Below are positions 33,149-41,840 of a stretch of DNA of 64,000 nucleotides, piece by piece (position 1 is the stretch's first letter; each line of letters begins with the position of its first letter). Location of the stretch: contig JAUIJL010000017.1 of assembly GCA_030431255.1 (NCBI GenBank), forward strand, positions 153,285 to 217,284. The letters are read 5' to 3'. Origin of the DNA: Thermoanaerobaculia bacterium (GTDB lineage: Bacteria > Acidobacteriota > Thermoanaerobaculia > Multivoradales > J023). The translations under genes and the position numbers were made by a program. The notes beneath the pieces were generated by a model. The model was not told where the DNA came from, searched no databases, and was given only the letters and a program-made list of their open reading frames with translations.

Positions 33149-33760
33149 ATGAACGGAGCGTGCTCTCGTCAGATACGCCCTCAGCTGAGACGCTTCGCCG
33201 TCCAGCTTTTCTGTCTGTGGCTGGGCCTCTATGGTCCGCCGGCGCTGGCGTTGCAAGAAGCCGCTCAAGAGCGCGGAGCTCACCGACCCGTGCCTCCCTT
33301 CCCGCCGAGCCCTGAGCTGGAACGTTCTCGCACCGCCGAGCCATCCGCCGCTGAAACATCACGGACGGCACGAAAAGCGGACCTGGGCTCAATCCCCTTC
33401 GATTCGTCCTGGAACCTGATACCGCTCGATGAATACGTTAAGTTGTGTATCGGCAAAGACTACCGTTTCTTTGCCGCCATCTCTGGATTCAGGTCGAATG
33501 AAGGAGAGAGTCCGCTTTTTAGTCCTCGTGGACTTCCAGCTCCCGTGTCGGATCAAATCTACGAAGAGCTGTTTTTCTCCTATTCCAGCGAGCAAATCAG
33601 CTGGCTCACCGCTTCGGAATCCCACTTGGCCCTGGCACACCTGAATATTCGTCGAGAAGAGCTCAGCGTTGCGGCCTTGTTAGTCATAGGTCTCATGGAC
33701 TACCTCTCGGGCAGGTTGGGCAGCCCTGAACGTGTAAGGTTTGTTTTCGGGATCGAGTAG
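33149..33760 (+). CDS. small exported protein of unknown function
   Basis: This 203-residue protein with an N-terminal signal-like segment (AVQLFCLWLGLYGPPALA) is followed by a Pro/Ser/Glu/Arg-rich linker (about 40-75). A compact domain with LDEYVKLCIGKDYRFFAAISGF, SDQIYEELFFSYSSEQISWL and HLALAHLNIRREELSVAALL ends it. I do not recognise a family. It begins 25 bases after the response regulator with no good Shine-Dalgarno, so it may be the last gene of the operon. It ends 12 bases before the A-run of the opposite terminator. Codon use looks less biased than its neighbours, so the gene call itself is only moderately certain. Confidence 0.62.
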   Translation: MNGACSRQIRPQLRRFAVQLFCLWLGLYGPPALALQEAAQERGAHRPVPPFPPSPELERSRTAEPSAAETSRTARKADLGSIPFDSSWNLIPLDEYVKLCIGKDYRFFAAISGFRSNEGESPLFSPRGLPAPVSDQIYEELFFSYSSEQISWLTASESHLALAHLNIRREELSVAALLVIGLMDYLSGRLGSPERVRFVFGIE

Positions 33761-33771
33761 TGTGCAGACAT

Positions 33772-33816
33772 AAAAAAAGGCCGCGGGGGCTGTACGGTGC
33801 GAACCAACCCCCGCGG
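33772..33816 (-). terminator. rho-independent terminator of the M36 protease gene
   Basis: Read on the minus strand, CCGCGGGGG (33816-33808) and CCCCCGCGG (33789-33781) form a nine-bp stem with an 18-base loop, followed by CC and seven T residues. It lies 65 bases past the protease stop. Confidence 0.8.
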
Positions 33817-33880
33817 TAAATTGTCTGAATCCCCCTCCCGGTCAGATCACAACAATGGAATCTCCTTTTGCTCGCTGTAA

Positions 33881-36800
33881 TCAGCTGTTCGGCGTTACCG
33901 GATCCGAGGTGAAGATTTGCAGCTCGGCGGCGCGCACGATGTCGCCGTTGGACGAGGCGGTGGCGCAGTCCGTGGCGTTCAGGGCGTCGGCGTCTTGCTC
34001 GCCGCGGTATTCCGGGGTGCCCGTGCATTGACTGTGGACGACCCGCAGCTGCACGTGAGTGGCATCGGTGTCGGGCACATCGAGCTCGCGCAGGATGAGG
34101 TCCGGAGCCAAGGGACGCGGGATACCGGCCGGGAAGGTGTTGGACGGGCTGGTGTAGATGGTGGTGAAGCCGAAGGCCGAGCCGGCGTCGCAGCTGGGGT
34201 TGAGCAGATTCGCGCCCTCGATGCAGGTGAGGATTTCGAATTGACGCAGGGCGGTGAAGCGATTCTGACCCCCGCTGTCGCCGGCGTTGTTCGGGTCCTC
34301 GGGTCGTAGCAGAGCGCTGACGCCGATCCGTTTAATGTTTTGTAGGCCACCGGCGAGGTCGACCACCACCCGGTCGCCGGGGGCGGGCGCCACCAGGGAA
34401 GCCCAATTGGTGGTTTCCGTGTCGTCGATTAGGGAGTCGAGGTTGACGCCGTCACCGGCGATCGTGGCGCCTTGGTAGACCGAGGCCACGTTGGCCGCCA
34501 GCTTGACCCGCACGGTGCGGGTCAAGCCCACTTGACCGGCTTTGATCTCGTAAGGGAAGCGCACGTGACCGTAACCGTCGGCACGCACCAGGAAGTCGTG
34601 GGTCACGCCGGACACGAAGTCGGCGGAGCTTCCCAAAGCCGTGTTGCCGTCGGTGTCGGCGATCGGCGTCGAGCGGGCCTCGTAGTGGCCGACAAAGACA
34701 TCGGCTACGACCGGGGCGCCGGTGGCGCGATCGGTAATCACGAATTGCAGGGTGACCTCGCCTTCGAGGGGTGAGGTGAAGCTCGGCGTGGGGTTGGCAT
34801 CGTCACTGCCCAAGCTGACCGCGTCCTCACCCATGCCGCGATGGGCGAAGACCCGCCACAGCACGTCTTGGTTGGCACCGCCGAAGCGCAGGCGGTCGGC
34901 GGCTAGGTAGGCGTCGCGGGCGTCCAACATGCTCACGCCGGAGGGCATCAGCAGCCAGGCGTCGAAGACGATCTGGGCCCAGCGACGGTTGCCCGGGCAA
35001 TGCTCTACGTTTTCCAGGCCGTCAGCGCACAGGCGTTGTAGCTCGGCGTCGCCGGCGGGATAGAGGGCGTCGTAGGCGTCGACCAAAGCGGCGCGCAGCT
35101 CGAAGTTGGTGGCGCTCCAGATTTCGCCGTCGGCGTGGACTTGCGCGCCGGTCATGTCGTAACCCACGTTGGAGTAGTTGAGCGGGTTGCGCTGGGTCAG
35201 GGGCGCGGTGTGGCTGAGCACGCTCGGCGGCGTCAGGTTGCGTGACATGTTGTAGTTGCGGATGCCTTTCTCGCCGCTGCCGGTGGCGTAGGTGCCGACC
35301 GCGTAGGGGCTCTCGCCGGCGGTGGGCACCAAGCCGTATTCGTTCAAGTACTCCATGGCCACCAGATCCGACCAGCTCTCGCCCATGGCACCGGCTTGGG
35401 CACCGGAGAGACCGTCGTCGGGGCCGCCGACCATGCGGTTGGAGATGGCGTGGGTGTATTCGTGACCGATCACGCCCATGTCGTAATCACCGTCCACACA
35501 AGGCGGGTAGAAAGCGGCGGCGATGGGCTGCCAGAGATACATGTTGGTGATGCCCGGGATGCCGTCGTTCAAGGTGATTTGGTTGGCGTTGTCGCGGCCG
35601 AGGTAGCTCGGGGCGCCGCCGGTCACCGCGCCGGCTTGCACGTTGCCGATCTCGAGGTCGCTCGCCTGTTGAGGCGGCGTCAGGCCGAAGTTGTCGAGCT
35701 GCATGTTGTAGTTGCGCTCGGTGAAGCCCAAGAAGTACGACCAATCGTGCATGCGGTTGTGGGTGGCGAAGAGGCTCGCGGTGGCCGCGTCCACATCGTT
35801 CGCTTGGGTCACGCCCGGCGCGGTGAACACCGTGGGCGAGCATTGGGATTGATTCCAGGCGTCGGTCCAGGTGAAGTCGTATTGACGATCCGCGGCTACT
35901 GGTCGGTAGCCTTCCGCCGGGGTCAGTGGGCTGCCCCAAGCCACGGCCGTGGAAGCGGCGTTGCCGAGGGTGGTGAGGTTGGAAAGGCCGGTGGTGAAGT
36001 TGTGGTCCCACGGGGCGCGGGCGGCCAGGTTTTCGAGCACCAGCTCACAGCCCGGGATCGGCTGACCGGAGAAATCGGTGGCGGTCCAGCAGGCGAAGGT
36101 GCGGGTGTCGACGCTGGAGCCGTCGAGGGGCGGGTTGGCGGTGAAGAAATTCCAACCGGGCACCAAGAAGGCCTCGGGCACGCTGGTGTCTTCCCAGCTC
36201 AAGGTGCCGACGTAGGTGAACGGCGAGACGGGCGGCACGGAGGGCTCGTCGAAGGGGCAGATCTCGGCGTAGTAGCCACCGCTCGGAACGCCACCGGCGG
36301 GCTCGTAGATCGCCTGCTCCGGGCTGGTGCCGAGGTCGCCCACGGCCACCGCCGAGCTCAGGTTGGATTCGTGGTAGATGCGGATGAAGATGTCGTTGGT
36401 GATGATCGCCGCCGAGGCGGTGGAGACCACGCGCAAGGCACCGGAGGGCACCGCCAAGGGGCCGTGCAGCGGGCCACAAGCTTGGGGATCGGGATCGTCG
36501 TCATAGGCGCCCTGGAAGGTGATGGTGTCTTGGGCCTTGGTGTTGTGGGCTGCCTCGTCGGAGAAACGCTGGACGCGATTGAAGCGCGCCAGCACGTCAC
36601 CGGTGATGCCGTCGACGAAAACCGTGTAGGCCTGGGCGTGTCCGCCGTCCACATCGAGCACGATGGTCTCGAAGGCGGGCAGGACGCCGGAAGGTGTCGG
36701 GAAAGCGCGCAAGCGGGAGCGTTGGGGGTGGGACAGACCGGCGACGTCAAAAATCGTCCAATCGCCGTCGAGGGCGGTGGTGCCGAGATCGAGCGGCAAT

Positions 36801-37393
36801 ACCGAGAGGCCGATATTTCCGGCGGCCAGGAGCCAAGCGTCGGTGGCGGACAGCGCCGGGGAGCCGGGAGCCGCGTGATCACCGGCGGCCGAGGAGGACA
36901 CGTACACGATTTGGCCGGAATCCACACCCACGGTGATCAGGCCACCACTGGCGGCCGGCAGACCGCCGAAGGATTGACGGAAGAGCACGGCGGCGGTTTC
37001 CGGGCCGGCGATCGGCGACACGTTCAGCAGCTCGAGGGCGTCCACGCCCGCCGGGGTGGTGCGGAAGAGGTCCGCTTCGTCGCGCAGCCAGTCACGGGCG
37101 GCGGTGGCCGGGTCGAGGGAATAACCGCTCGCCAAGTCGCCGCTCAGGCCGATCAGGGATTGGGGGGTGCCGAAACGATTCCAGGTGGCGCGAGCGTCCA
37201 TTTGATCCACGGCGGTCAGCTGGGCCGAGGTCGGGCTCAACAGATCGGTGCGGGAATCGAAGTCGTCCAGGGGATTGTGTACGGACAAGATCTCGCCGAT
37301 ACCGAAAGACGGAGCCGCGGTGAGGGAAAGAATCATGAAGACCGAAATCAAGGTTTTCGCAAGCCCTGTAGAGCGCCGGTATCGTTTGAGCAT
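33881..37393 (-). CDS. secreted M36 (fungalysin-type) zinc metalloprotease
   Basis: This 1,170-residue secreted protease has a signal peptide (LAKTLISVFMILSLTAAPSFG). The propeptide (about 30-380) contains GEILSVHNPLDDFDSR and an FTP-like region. The catalytic domain has the zinc motif GHEYTH (His644, Glu645, His648) and the downstream ligand Glu672 in MGESWSD, typical of M36. C-terminal to it (about 870-1165) are PPC/Ig-like and discoidin-like modules that probably bind surfaces. AAGGAG lies before the ATG at 37393. The gene stands alone, with its own terminator. Upstream lies a pair of palindromes (37494-37529) that recur before the next minus-strand gene. Extracellular protein degradation is the expected role; the call is firm. 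Confidence 0.95.
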   Translation of the reverse strand: MLKRYRRSTGLAKTLISVFMILSLTAAPSFGIGEILSVHNPLDDFDSRTDLLSPTSAQLTAVDQMDARATWNRFGTPQSLIGLSGDLASGYSLDPATAARDWLRDEADLFRTTPAGVDALELLNVSPIAGPETAAVLFRQSFGGLPAASGGLITVGVDSGQIVYVSSSAAGDHAAPGSPALSATDAWLLAAGNIGLSVLPLDLGTTALDGDWTIFDVAGLSHPQRSRLRAFPTPSGVLPAFETIVLDVDGGHAQAYTVFVDGITGDVLARFNRVQRFSDEAAHNTKAQDTITFQGAYDDDPDPQACGPLHGPLAVPSGALRVVSTASAAIITNDIFIRIYHESNLSSAVAVGDLGTSPEQAIYEPAGGVPSGGYYAEICPFDEPSVPPVSPFTYVGTLSWEDTSVPEAFLVPGWNFFTANPPLDGSSVDTRTFACWTATDFSGQPIPGCELVLENLAARAPWDHNFTTGLSNLTTLGNAASTAVAWGSPLTPAEGYRPVAADRQYDFTWTDAWNQSQCSPTVFTAPGVTQANDVDAATASLFATHNRMHDWSYFLGFTERNYNMQLDNFGLTPPQQASDLEIGNVQAGAVTGGAPSYLGRDNANQITLNDGIPGITNMYLWQPIAAAFYPPCVDGDYDMGVIGHEYTHAISNRMVGGPDDGLSGAQAGAMGESWSDLVAMEYLNEYGLVPTAGESPYAVGTYATGSGEKGIRNYNMSRNLTPPSVLSHTAPLTQRNPLNYSNVGYDMTGAQVHADGEIWSATNFELRAALVDAYDALYPAGDAELQRLCADGLENVEHCPGNRRWAQIVFDAWLLMPSGVSMLDARDAYLAADRLRFGGANQDVLWRVFAHRGMGEDAVSLGSDDANPTPSFTSPLEGEVTLQFVITDRATGAPVVADVFVGHYEARSTPIADTDGNTALGSSADFVSGVTHDFLVRADGYGHVRFPYEIKAGQVGLTRTVRVKLAANVASVYQGATIAGDGVNLDSLIDDTETTNWASLVAPAPGDRVVVDLAGGLQNIKRIGVSALLRPEDPNNAGDSGGQNRFTALRQFEILTCIEGANLLNPSCDAGSAFGFTTIYTSPSNTFPAGIPRPLAPDLILRELDVPDTDATHVQLRVVHSQCTGTPEYRGEQDADALNATDCATASSNGDIVRAAELQIFTSDPVTPNS

Positions 37394-37493
37394 CGTGGAA
37401 TCTCCTTATGGGTTCGGGGAAGCGGCCCAAGGCCGAAACAGGTCATTGAATTGAGGATGTAAATCTACGGGGCGGGGGGAGCTTTCGGCAGGC

Positions 37494-37529
37494 GGGAATT
37501 CCCTCATTCCGGTTGAGGGAATTCCCTCA
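37494..37529. promoter_or_regulatory. tandem palindromes upstream of the M36 protease gene
   Basis: GGGAATTCCCTCA (37494-37506) and the perfect 16-bp palindrome TGAGGGAATTCCCTCA (37514-37529) lie about 100-135 bases before the protease start. They also form a 13-bp stem with each other. A similar GGGAAATCCCTCA lies before the next gene. This suggests an operator bound by a dimeric regulator, or a terminator-like hairpin after the gene ending at 37545. Confidence 0.5.
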
Positions 37530-37544
37530 GGGAGATCGCAGCGC

Positions 37545-38780
37545 TCAGCGGGAGGTGCCCAGCAGCACGCCCGTCCGGACCTTCAGATCCAGGGCGTCGA
37601 GATCGTCGGCGGCGGGGGCCCCAGCACGGCGGGTGGCGAGACCGAGGGCTTCGGCCGCGACGAAAATGCCGGGGTCATAGTCGCAATCCGTGCCGTCCAC
37701 CCGGGGGTCCTCGTCGCACGCGTCGAGCACCGGCACGAGAATGTCCCCTTCCTCAATCGGCAGGCCGTGCAGGGCGTCGGGCATGCCGATCAGGGCCGAG
37801 CCCCGGCGCACGGAGAAGAGCACGAGATCGGTCACCTGTTTTTTGGAGGTATCGGTGTCGCCGGCGATCCAGCTGTAGGGTCCGGTGACCGGTTGATACA
37901 CGCCGTCGCCGTTGTCGTACACCACCAGGGCGTCGAGATCGTCGATATCGAACGCCTCACCGTCGGCGTCGAGCCCCAGCTGGGCGGCCGACGCGTACAC
38001 CCGAGCGGGCCCACCGTCGGCGGTCAGCACGTCGCCGCCGACGAAACCGTTGGCCACGGCCGAGCCCGTGTTGGCCGGCACGGGCTCGAAAGGATCCGGA
38101 AAGCTCGCGTCGAGGGAGAAGAAGATCCGGCCGGCGGATCCATCGCTCTCCAGGGCGTCGAGATTGTCGCCGGCGTCAGGCAGCTCCTTGGGGGTCGGCG
38201 CGTGCTCGGCCACCCAAGGCATCTTCAGTCCGTCGAGACCGGGCCAAATGCCATTGACGCCGATGTCGCCCACCGGCGGCAACACCGGACCGGCGCCGGT
38301 TCGAGCGACGAATACGCCCACGGCGGCGCGGGCCGCGCCGTTCGCCGCTTCGAGGGTCAAGGCGTTCTCGCCTTCTTCCGGTCCCGCGGCGTGCTCGTCC
38401 ACGGAGAAGAGCCAGCGGTGGATCTTGCGCTCGAGGGGTGACGGGCGGGAATCGCGGCCGCTGGAAATCGCGTCGACCTCGATAAAGCCGCCGGCGCTGG
38501 GCAGCAGGCCCTTGGCAGGCAGGCGGGGACGGGAGCCGAGCAGGTCCGCCTCGGTGATCGGTCGACCGTCGACCACGTCGGCGGTGCCGATGGTCGGACC
38601 TTGAAAGTCGATCGAAAAGAGCGGGCCGGCCTGCACCGCCGAAGGCACCAATGAAAGCAACCCGAGGCACACCACGACGATCCCGCCCGCGATCCCGCCC
38701 ACGAAACTGGTGCCGTCGGCTGACGGCCTTTGGGAAGTCCTTTGGGAAACATTGGAAAAACGGCTCGGGATCGACGACAT
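37545..38780 (-). CDS. exported protein with repeated DDLDALD motifs
   Basis: This 411-residue exported protein has a signal peptide (IAGGIVVVCLGLLSLVPSAVQAG). Three related acidic motifs recur: DNLDALESDG, DDLDALVVYDNGD and DDLDALDLKV, together with VNGIWPGLDGLKMPW and DLVLFSVRRGSALIG. These suggest repeated copies of one compact calcium-binding or structural module of about 110 residues. I know such motifs from uncharacterised exported proteins but not a function. ATG 38780 follows a weak GAGG; an earlier ATG at 38798 is possible. It is a single gene, 57 bases downstream of a GGGAAATCCCTCA site, so it may be coregulated with the M36 protease. Confidence 0.78.
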   Translation of the reverse strand: MSSIPSRFSNVSQRTSQRPSADGTSFVGGIAGGIVVVCLGLLSLVPSAVQAGPLFSIDFQGPTIGTADVVDGRPITEADLLGSRPRLPAKGLLPSAGGFIEVDAISSGRDSRPSPLERKIHRWLFSVDEHAAGPEEGENALTLEAANGAARAAVGVFVARTGAGPVLPPVGDIGVNGIWPGLDGLKMPWVAEHAPTPKELPDAGDNLDALESDGSAGRIFFSLDASFPDPFEPVPANTGSAVANGFVGGDVLTADGGPARVYASAAQLGLDADGEAFDIDDLDALVVYDNGDGVYQPVTGPYSWIAGDTDTSKKQVTDLVLFSVRRGSALIGMPDALHGLPIEEGDILVPVLDACDEDPRVDGTDCDYDPGIFVAAEALGLATRRAGAPAADDLDALDLKVRTGVLLGTSR

Positions 38781-38836
38781 GTGTTTTGGCTGCCTCATCT
38801 GAAGAGTGTTGCCGATCGGAGAGCCGTCCACCATCC

Positions 38837-38849
38837 GGGAAATCCCTCA
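38837..38849. promoter_or_regulatory. GGGAAATCCCTCA site upstream of the DDLDALD gene
   Basis: One mismatch from the GGGAATTCCCTCA found twice upstream of the M36 protease gene, in the same orientation relative to its gene. It lies 57 bases before the start at 38780. Confidence 0.4.
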
Positions 38850-39001
38850 GTCGGACCCTGGGGCGGTCCTCATGCGCATTCGGTTTCAATGGCTTAGCAT
38901 CCTGAGAGCCGACGGAAAGTCGGTAGATCTTTTGCGCGCCGTCGCTTGATCCAATCTTCCACCGACCCTCCGAGCCACAGCCCACTTGAAGTGAGATAGC
39001 C

Positions 39002-40501
39002 ATGACCCAAGTCGAATCCCAGATCTTCTCCCGCATGTCGGTTCCACGATTTCGGCGGTGCCGGGCGTTTCGCGTCATCGGCCGAACCGCGCTTTTGATC
39101 TTGCTGACGGCTCCGGTATCCGTCGACCGCTTAGTGGCCGCCGAAGAGGTTTCCGAAGTGCCCGGCACCGGTGAAACCGTCTCGCACGAAGCACCCTCTG
39201 CTTGGGTGCGGGCGATCGGCGGAAGCAATCGGGAATGGGCGGTCGACGTGGCCGCCGACGCGGTCGGACGGTCCGTGGTGCTCGGTCATTTCCACGGCAT
39301 CACCCACCCTGGAGACGGTCTGCCCGATCTCGAGAGCGCGGGGGATTCCGACGTGTTCGTGAGCCGTTGGAGCGAGGCGGGTGACGCGCTGTGGGCCCAT
39401 CGATTCGGGGGTCTCGGACAGGACGAGGGCAAGGCGGTGGTCATTGGACCGACCGGCAACATCTATGTGACGGGTTTCTTCTCTCGGACCCTCGAGTTGG
39501 CCAACGGGCTGACCTTGACCAGCCGCGGCAGCGCGGACGTCTTCGTTCTGGCGTTGGATCCCGCGGGCGGGCTTCTATGGGCCGAGAGCTTCGGCGGTCC
39601 CGCCGGAGATGTGGGATACGGGCTCGATGTGGCTGCCGACGGCGGGCTCTACGTCACGGGTTATTTCCAGAAGACCATGGAGCTGCCCGGACCGGCTCCG
39701 GATCTGACGAGCCTCGGCGCCACGGACGGATTCTTGGTGCGTTTGAGCGCCGGCGGTGAGGTCACCGACGCCTGGAGCTTCGGCGGACCGGGATCCGACG
39801 AAGGCCACGCGGTGGCCACCGGTGCCGACGGCGAGGCGGTGATCTGCGCGAGCTTCCAGCAAAAAATTGCTTTCCAAGGTCACGGCTTTGAGAGCGCGGG
39901 CGGGAACGATGTCGCCATTTGGCGTCTGAGCACCGACGGCAAAGTCCAACAAGGTTATACATTCGGCGGTCCCGGTGCGGATACTTGCGAGGATCTGGCC
40001 ATCGACGCCCAGGGCACCCTCTACGCCGCCGGATCGTTCTTCGGTCATGCCGAGCTCGGGGCCCTGAGCACCCCCGGTGCCGGTGGCAGCGACGCCTACG
40101 CCTTGGCGATCGATCGTCAGAAAGGCCCACAATGGGTGCGAGCTCTCGGCGGAGCCGGCTCGGATTTCGGTTTCGGTATCGAGCCTGTCGGCGCCCGTCT
40201 TGCGGTGACCGGTTTCTCCCAACTACCCCGAGAAGCCGCCGGCTTCTCCGGCCAAGCCAACGGTTTCGTGGTCGAGCTTGACGGGCAAGGCGAAATCGTC
40301 GACCGTCACACTTTCGAAGGGGAGCCCGCCATTCAAGCCTTGGGTCTCGCTCTCGGCGGCGACCCGACCTCGGGTGGGGGCGATCTCTTTGTCGCGGGCA
40401 TGTTCCGCGGCGCCGCCGACCTCGAGTCGGCGGGTCAGACTCGACGGCTCGAAGGCGTTGGAAAATTCGACGTCTTCTTGGCTCGTCTCAGCCGGCGCTG
40501 A
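39002..40501 (+). CDS. exported SBBP-type beta-propeller protein
   Basis: This 499-residue exported protein has an N-terminal hydrophobic signal segment (VIGRTALLILLTAPVSV) preceded by an unusually long basic leader. The body repeats a blade of about 50 residues of the type WVRAIGGSNREWAVDVAADAVG, HRFGGLGQDEGKAVVIGPTGNIYVTGFF, ESFGGPAGDVGYGLDVAADGGLYVTGYF, SFGGPGSDEGHAVATGADG. Seven or eight such SBBP-like units make a closed propeller. No active-site residues are obvious; a binding or structural role is likely. A GAAGTGCC-type palindrome lies within codons 51-57. There is no convincing Shine-Dalgarno. The next gene begins about 90 bases later. The propeller call is good; the role is unknown. 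Confidence 0.83.
   Translation: MTQVESQIFSRMSVPRFRRCRAFRVIGRTALLILLTAPVSVDRLVAAEEVSEVPGTGETVSHEAPSAWVRAIGGSNREWAVDVAADAVGRSVVLGHFHGITHPGDGLPDLESAGDSDVFVSRWSEAGDALWAHRFGGLGQDEGKAVVIGPTGNIYVTGFFSRTLELANGLTLTSRGSADVFVLALDPAGGLLWAESFGGPAGDVGYGLDVAADGGLYVTGYFQKTMELPGPAPDLTSLGATDGFLVRLSAGGEVTDAWSFGGPGSDEGHAVATGADGEAVICASFQQKIAFQGHGFESAGGNDVAIWRLSTDGKVQQGYTFGGPGADTCEDLAIDAQGTLYAAGSFFGHAELGALSTPGAGGSDAYALAIDRQKGPQWVRALGGAGSDFGFGIEPVGARLAVTGFSQLPREAAGFSGQANGFVVELDGQGEIVDRHTFEGEPAIQALGLALGGDPTSGGGDLFVAGMFRGAADLESAGQTRRLEGVGKFDVFLARLSRR
39155..39171. repeat. dispersed GAAGTGCC-type palindrome, copy 3
   Basis: GAAGTGCCCGGCACCGG within the propeller gene matches copies at 631 and 46309 over the palindromic core. 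It may be chance in coding sequence. Confidence 0.3.
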
Positions 40502-40592
40502 TTCCGTCACAACCTAGAACGCCTCCTTGATATCCTCCTTCCAAGCCGTTTTGGTGCTTGGTTTCGCTGGCCTTTCCCATAGGAGGTGGAGC

Positions 40593-41027
40593 TTGGAGAA
40601 TTGGTACGCGGATTTGGACAAGGTCGATGGGGTCGAGATTCTCACGTTGCCGAAAAGAGAGATCCTGCCTGCCGATCCGTGGCCGGAAGCCTTCTGGCAG
40701 CATGTGGGGAGCCGGTGTCGCCTGGAAGGCTCGAAAGCTCAACATGTGAAAGAGCTCTTTCAAGAGCTGGAGCCCGACCGTCCGGCCCGTTGCCACGCTC
40801 CGGCCTGGGGGCTGGCGTTCTTTGAGCAGGAAACCCTGCTCTTTGCCGTGACCCTCTGCTATCAATGCAGCAATTTTTACGTTTACACCGACGATGGAAG
40901 GGATCTCTTCGGTTTTGATCCTGACGAGGCTCATGCGGTTGCCTTGCGTCAAGAGCTCAAGGGGGGCGGCGGCCTGTCCGCTTTGGGAGGGCGTTTAGGT
41001 CGAATGCTGACGGGCAGCTCGGAATAG
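40593..41027 (+). CDS. small soluble protein of unknown function
   Basis: This 144-residue protein probably starts at TTG 40593, since AGGAGGT lies exactly five bases before it; an upstream ATG at 40527 would add 22 residues without such a site. The sequence has no signal peptide or transmembrane helix. It contains WYADLDKVDGVEIL, a Trp-rich segment (WPEAFWQHVGSRC), a Cys-containing core (LLFAVTLCYQCSNFYVYTDDG) and an acidic FGFDPDEAHAVALRQEL. The pattern resembles small cytoplasmic regulatory or immunity-type proteins, but I do not recognise a family. It stands alone between the propeller gene and the convergent cupredoxin gene. Confidence 0.72.
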   Translation: MENWYADLDKVDGVEILTLPKREILPADPWPEAFWQHVGSRCRLEGSKAQHVKELFQELEPDRPARCHAPAWGLAFFEQETLLFAVTLCYQCSNFYVYTDDGRDLFGFDPDEAHAVALRQELKGGGGLSALGGRLGRMLTGSSE

Positions 41028-41068
41028 CTGTCGCCGTGGCCACTCGAAGCGATTTCTGATCGACGAGA

Positions 41069-41097
41069 AGCCCCCGGGCAAAGGTCATGCCCAGGGG
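41069..41097 (-). terminator. possible terminator of the second cupredoxin gene
   Basis: GCCCCCGGGC and GCCCAGGGGC pair with one bulge around a nine-base loop, 11 bases beyond the stop at 41108 on the minus strand. No T-run follows, so the call is weak. Confidence 0.4.
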
Positions 41098-41107
41098 CCG
41101 GAGCTCG

Positions 41108-41539
41108 TTATCTCAATCCATTTCCGGTCGCGGCTCGCTGATCCAGCTCTGAGTCGTCGTGCAAGCTCTCCGCCCAAGCGTTGAGATTCCCGCTCTCAAA
41201 ACCGTCGCCGAAGATGCCCACCACACTGACGTTGCCGACCATGCCTTGGCCGGCGTGCACGTCGCATTGGTAGCCGTAGTCGCCGGCGAGATGGAAGGTG
41301 AAGGAAAACGTCCACGGATCGCTGGACGGATCCCCGCTGGTGAAGAGACCGGTGTTGGACGACACGTTGTGAAAGCCGCCGGTATTGTTCCAAGTTACGG
41401 TATCGCCGACGTTGATGGTCAAGTCCGCGGGATCGAAGACCAGGCCATTCGTGTTGACGGTGTGCTCCGCCGCTCCGGCGGGCAACGTCAGGCCGAGCAC
41501 AAGGGCAAAGACAGCAAGGGGTTTCGTGGAGAAGATCAA
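41108..41539 (-). CDS. exported plastocyanin-like cupredoxin with C-terminal GFESG tag
   Basis: This 143-residue protein starts at TTG 41539, chosen because AAGGAG lies seven bases before it and the product then begins directly with a signal peptide (STKPLAVFALVLGLTLPAGAA). Earlier in-frame ATGs would give a long odd leader. The cupredoxin domain (about 27-110) carries His in GGFHNV and the CxxHxxxxM set in YQCDVHAGQGM, completing a type 1 copper site. The C-terminus reads IFGDGFESGNLNAWAESL and 15 more residues, a variant of the tag on the proteins at 18257 and 43818. It resembles the cupredoxin part of the protein at 22609. Electron transfer or copper storage in the periplasm is likely. Confidence 0.9.
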   Translation of the reverse strand: MIFSTKPLAVFALVLGLTLPAGAAEHTVNTNGLVFDPADLTINVGDTVTWNNTGGFHNVSSNTGLFTSGDPSSDPWTFSFTFHLAGDYGYQCDVHAGQGMVGNVSVVGIFGDGFESGNLNAWAESLHDDSELDQRAATGNGLR

Positions 41540-41840
41540 GGGATGCTCCTTCAGGAGTGACACAATTTTTGGAAAAGCCTGGAAATCGATGCACCAAAAA
41601 GCTGTTGCGTGCATCGATCCAGTCACGAATTGGGTTGTGTGAATGGGTTCCTGAGGAGCGGTGAAAGGTTCAAATCGCCTTTCGCAAAGAATGCCTGGTC
41701 CGGCGCCAGTCACCGAAGTGCCGAGCACCGTCCATGTGGGCGTTTTTGAGCTACGCCTGCGCTGTATAAGCTGTGGCTAGATGTCCGGTCCGATCAAATG
41801 AAGCTTTGCGAGCTCAGTATTACCGAGATAGGAGCCTGTT
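41540..41840. other. divergent intergenic region
   Basis: These 300 bases separate two divergent exported-protein genes. No gene is seen. A diverged copy of the dispersed palindrome (GAAGTGCCGAGCACCG) lies at 41715-41730. TATAAG near 41765 may be a -10 box for the lipoprotein gene at 41841, with TTTTTG 16 bases upstream, but this is weak. Confidence 0.35.

Noticed and set aside
35396..37462. A 688-codon plus-strand frame opposite the M36 protease gene.
   Set aside because: The minus-strand frame has the complete protease with zinc motif; this one is a shadow.
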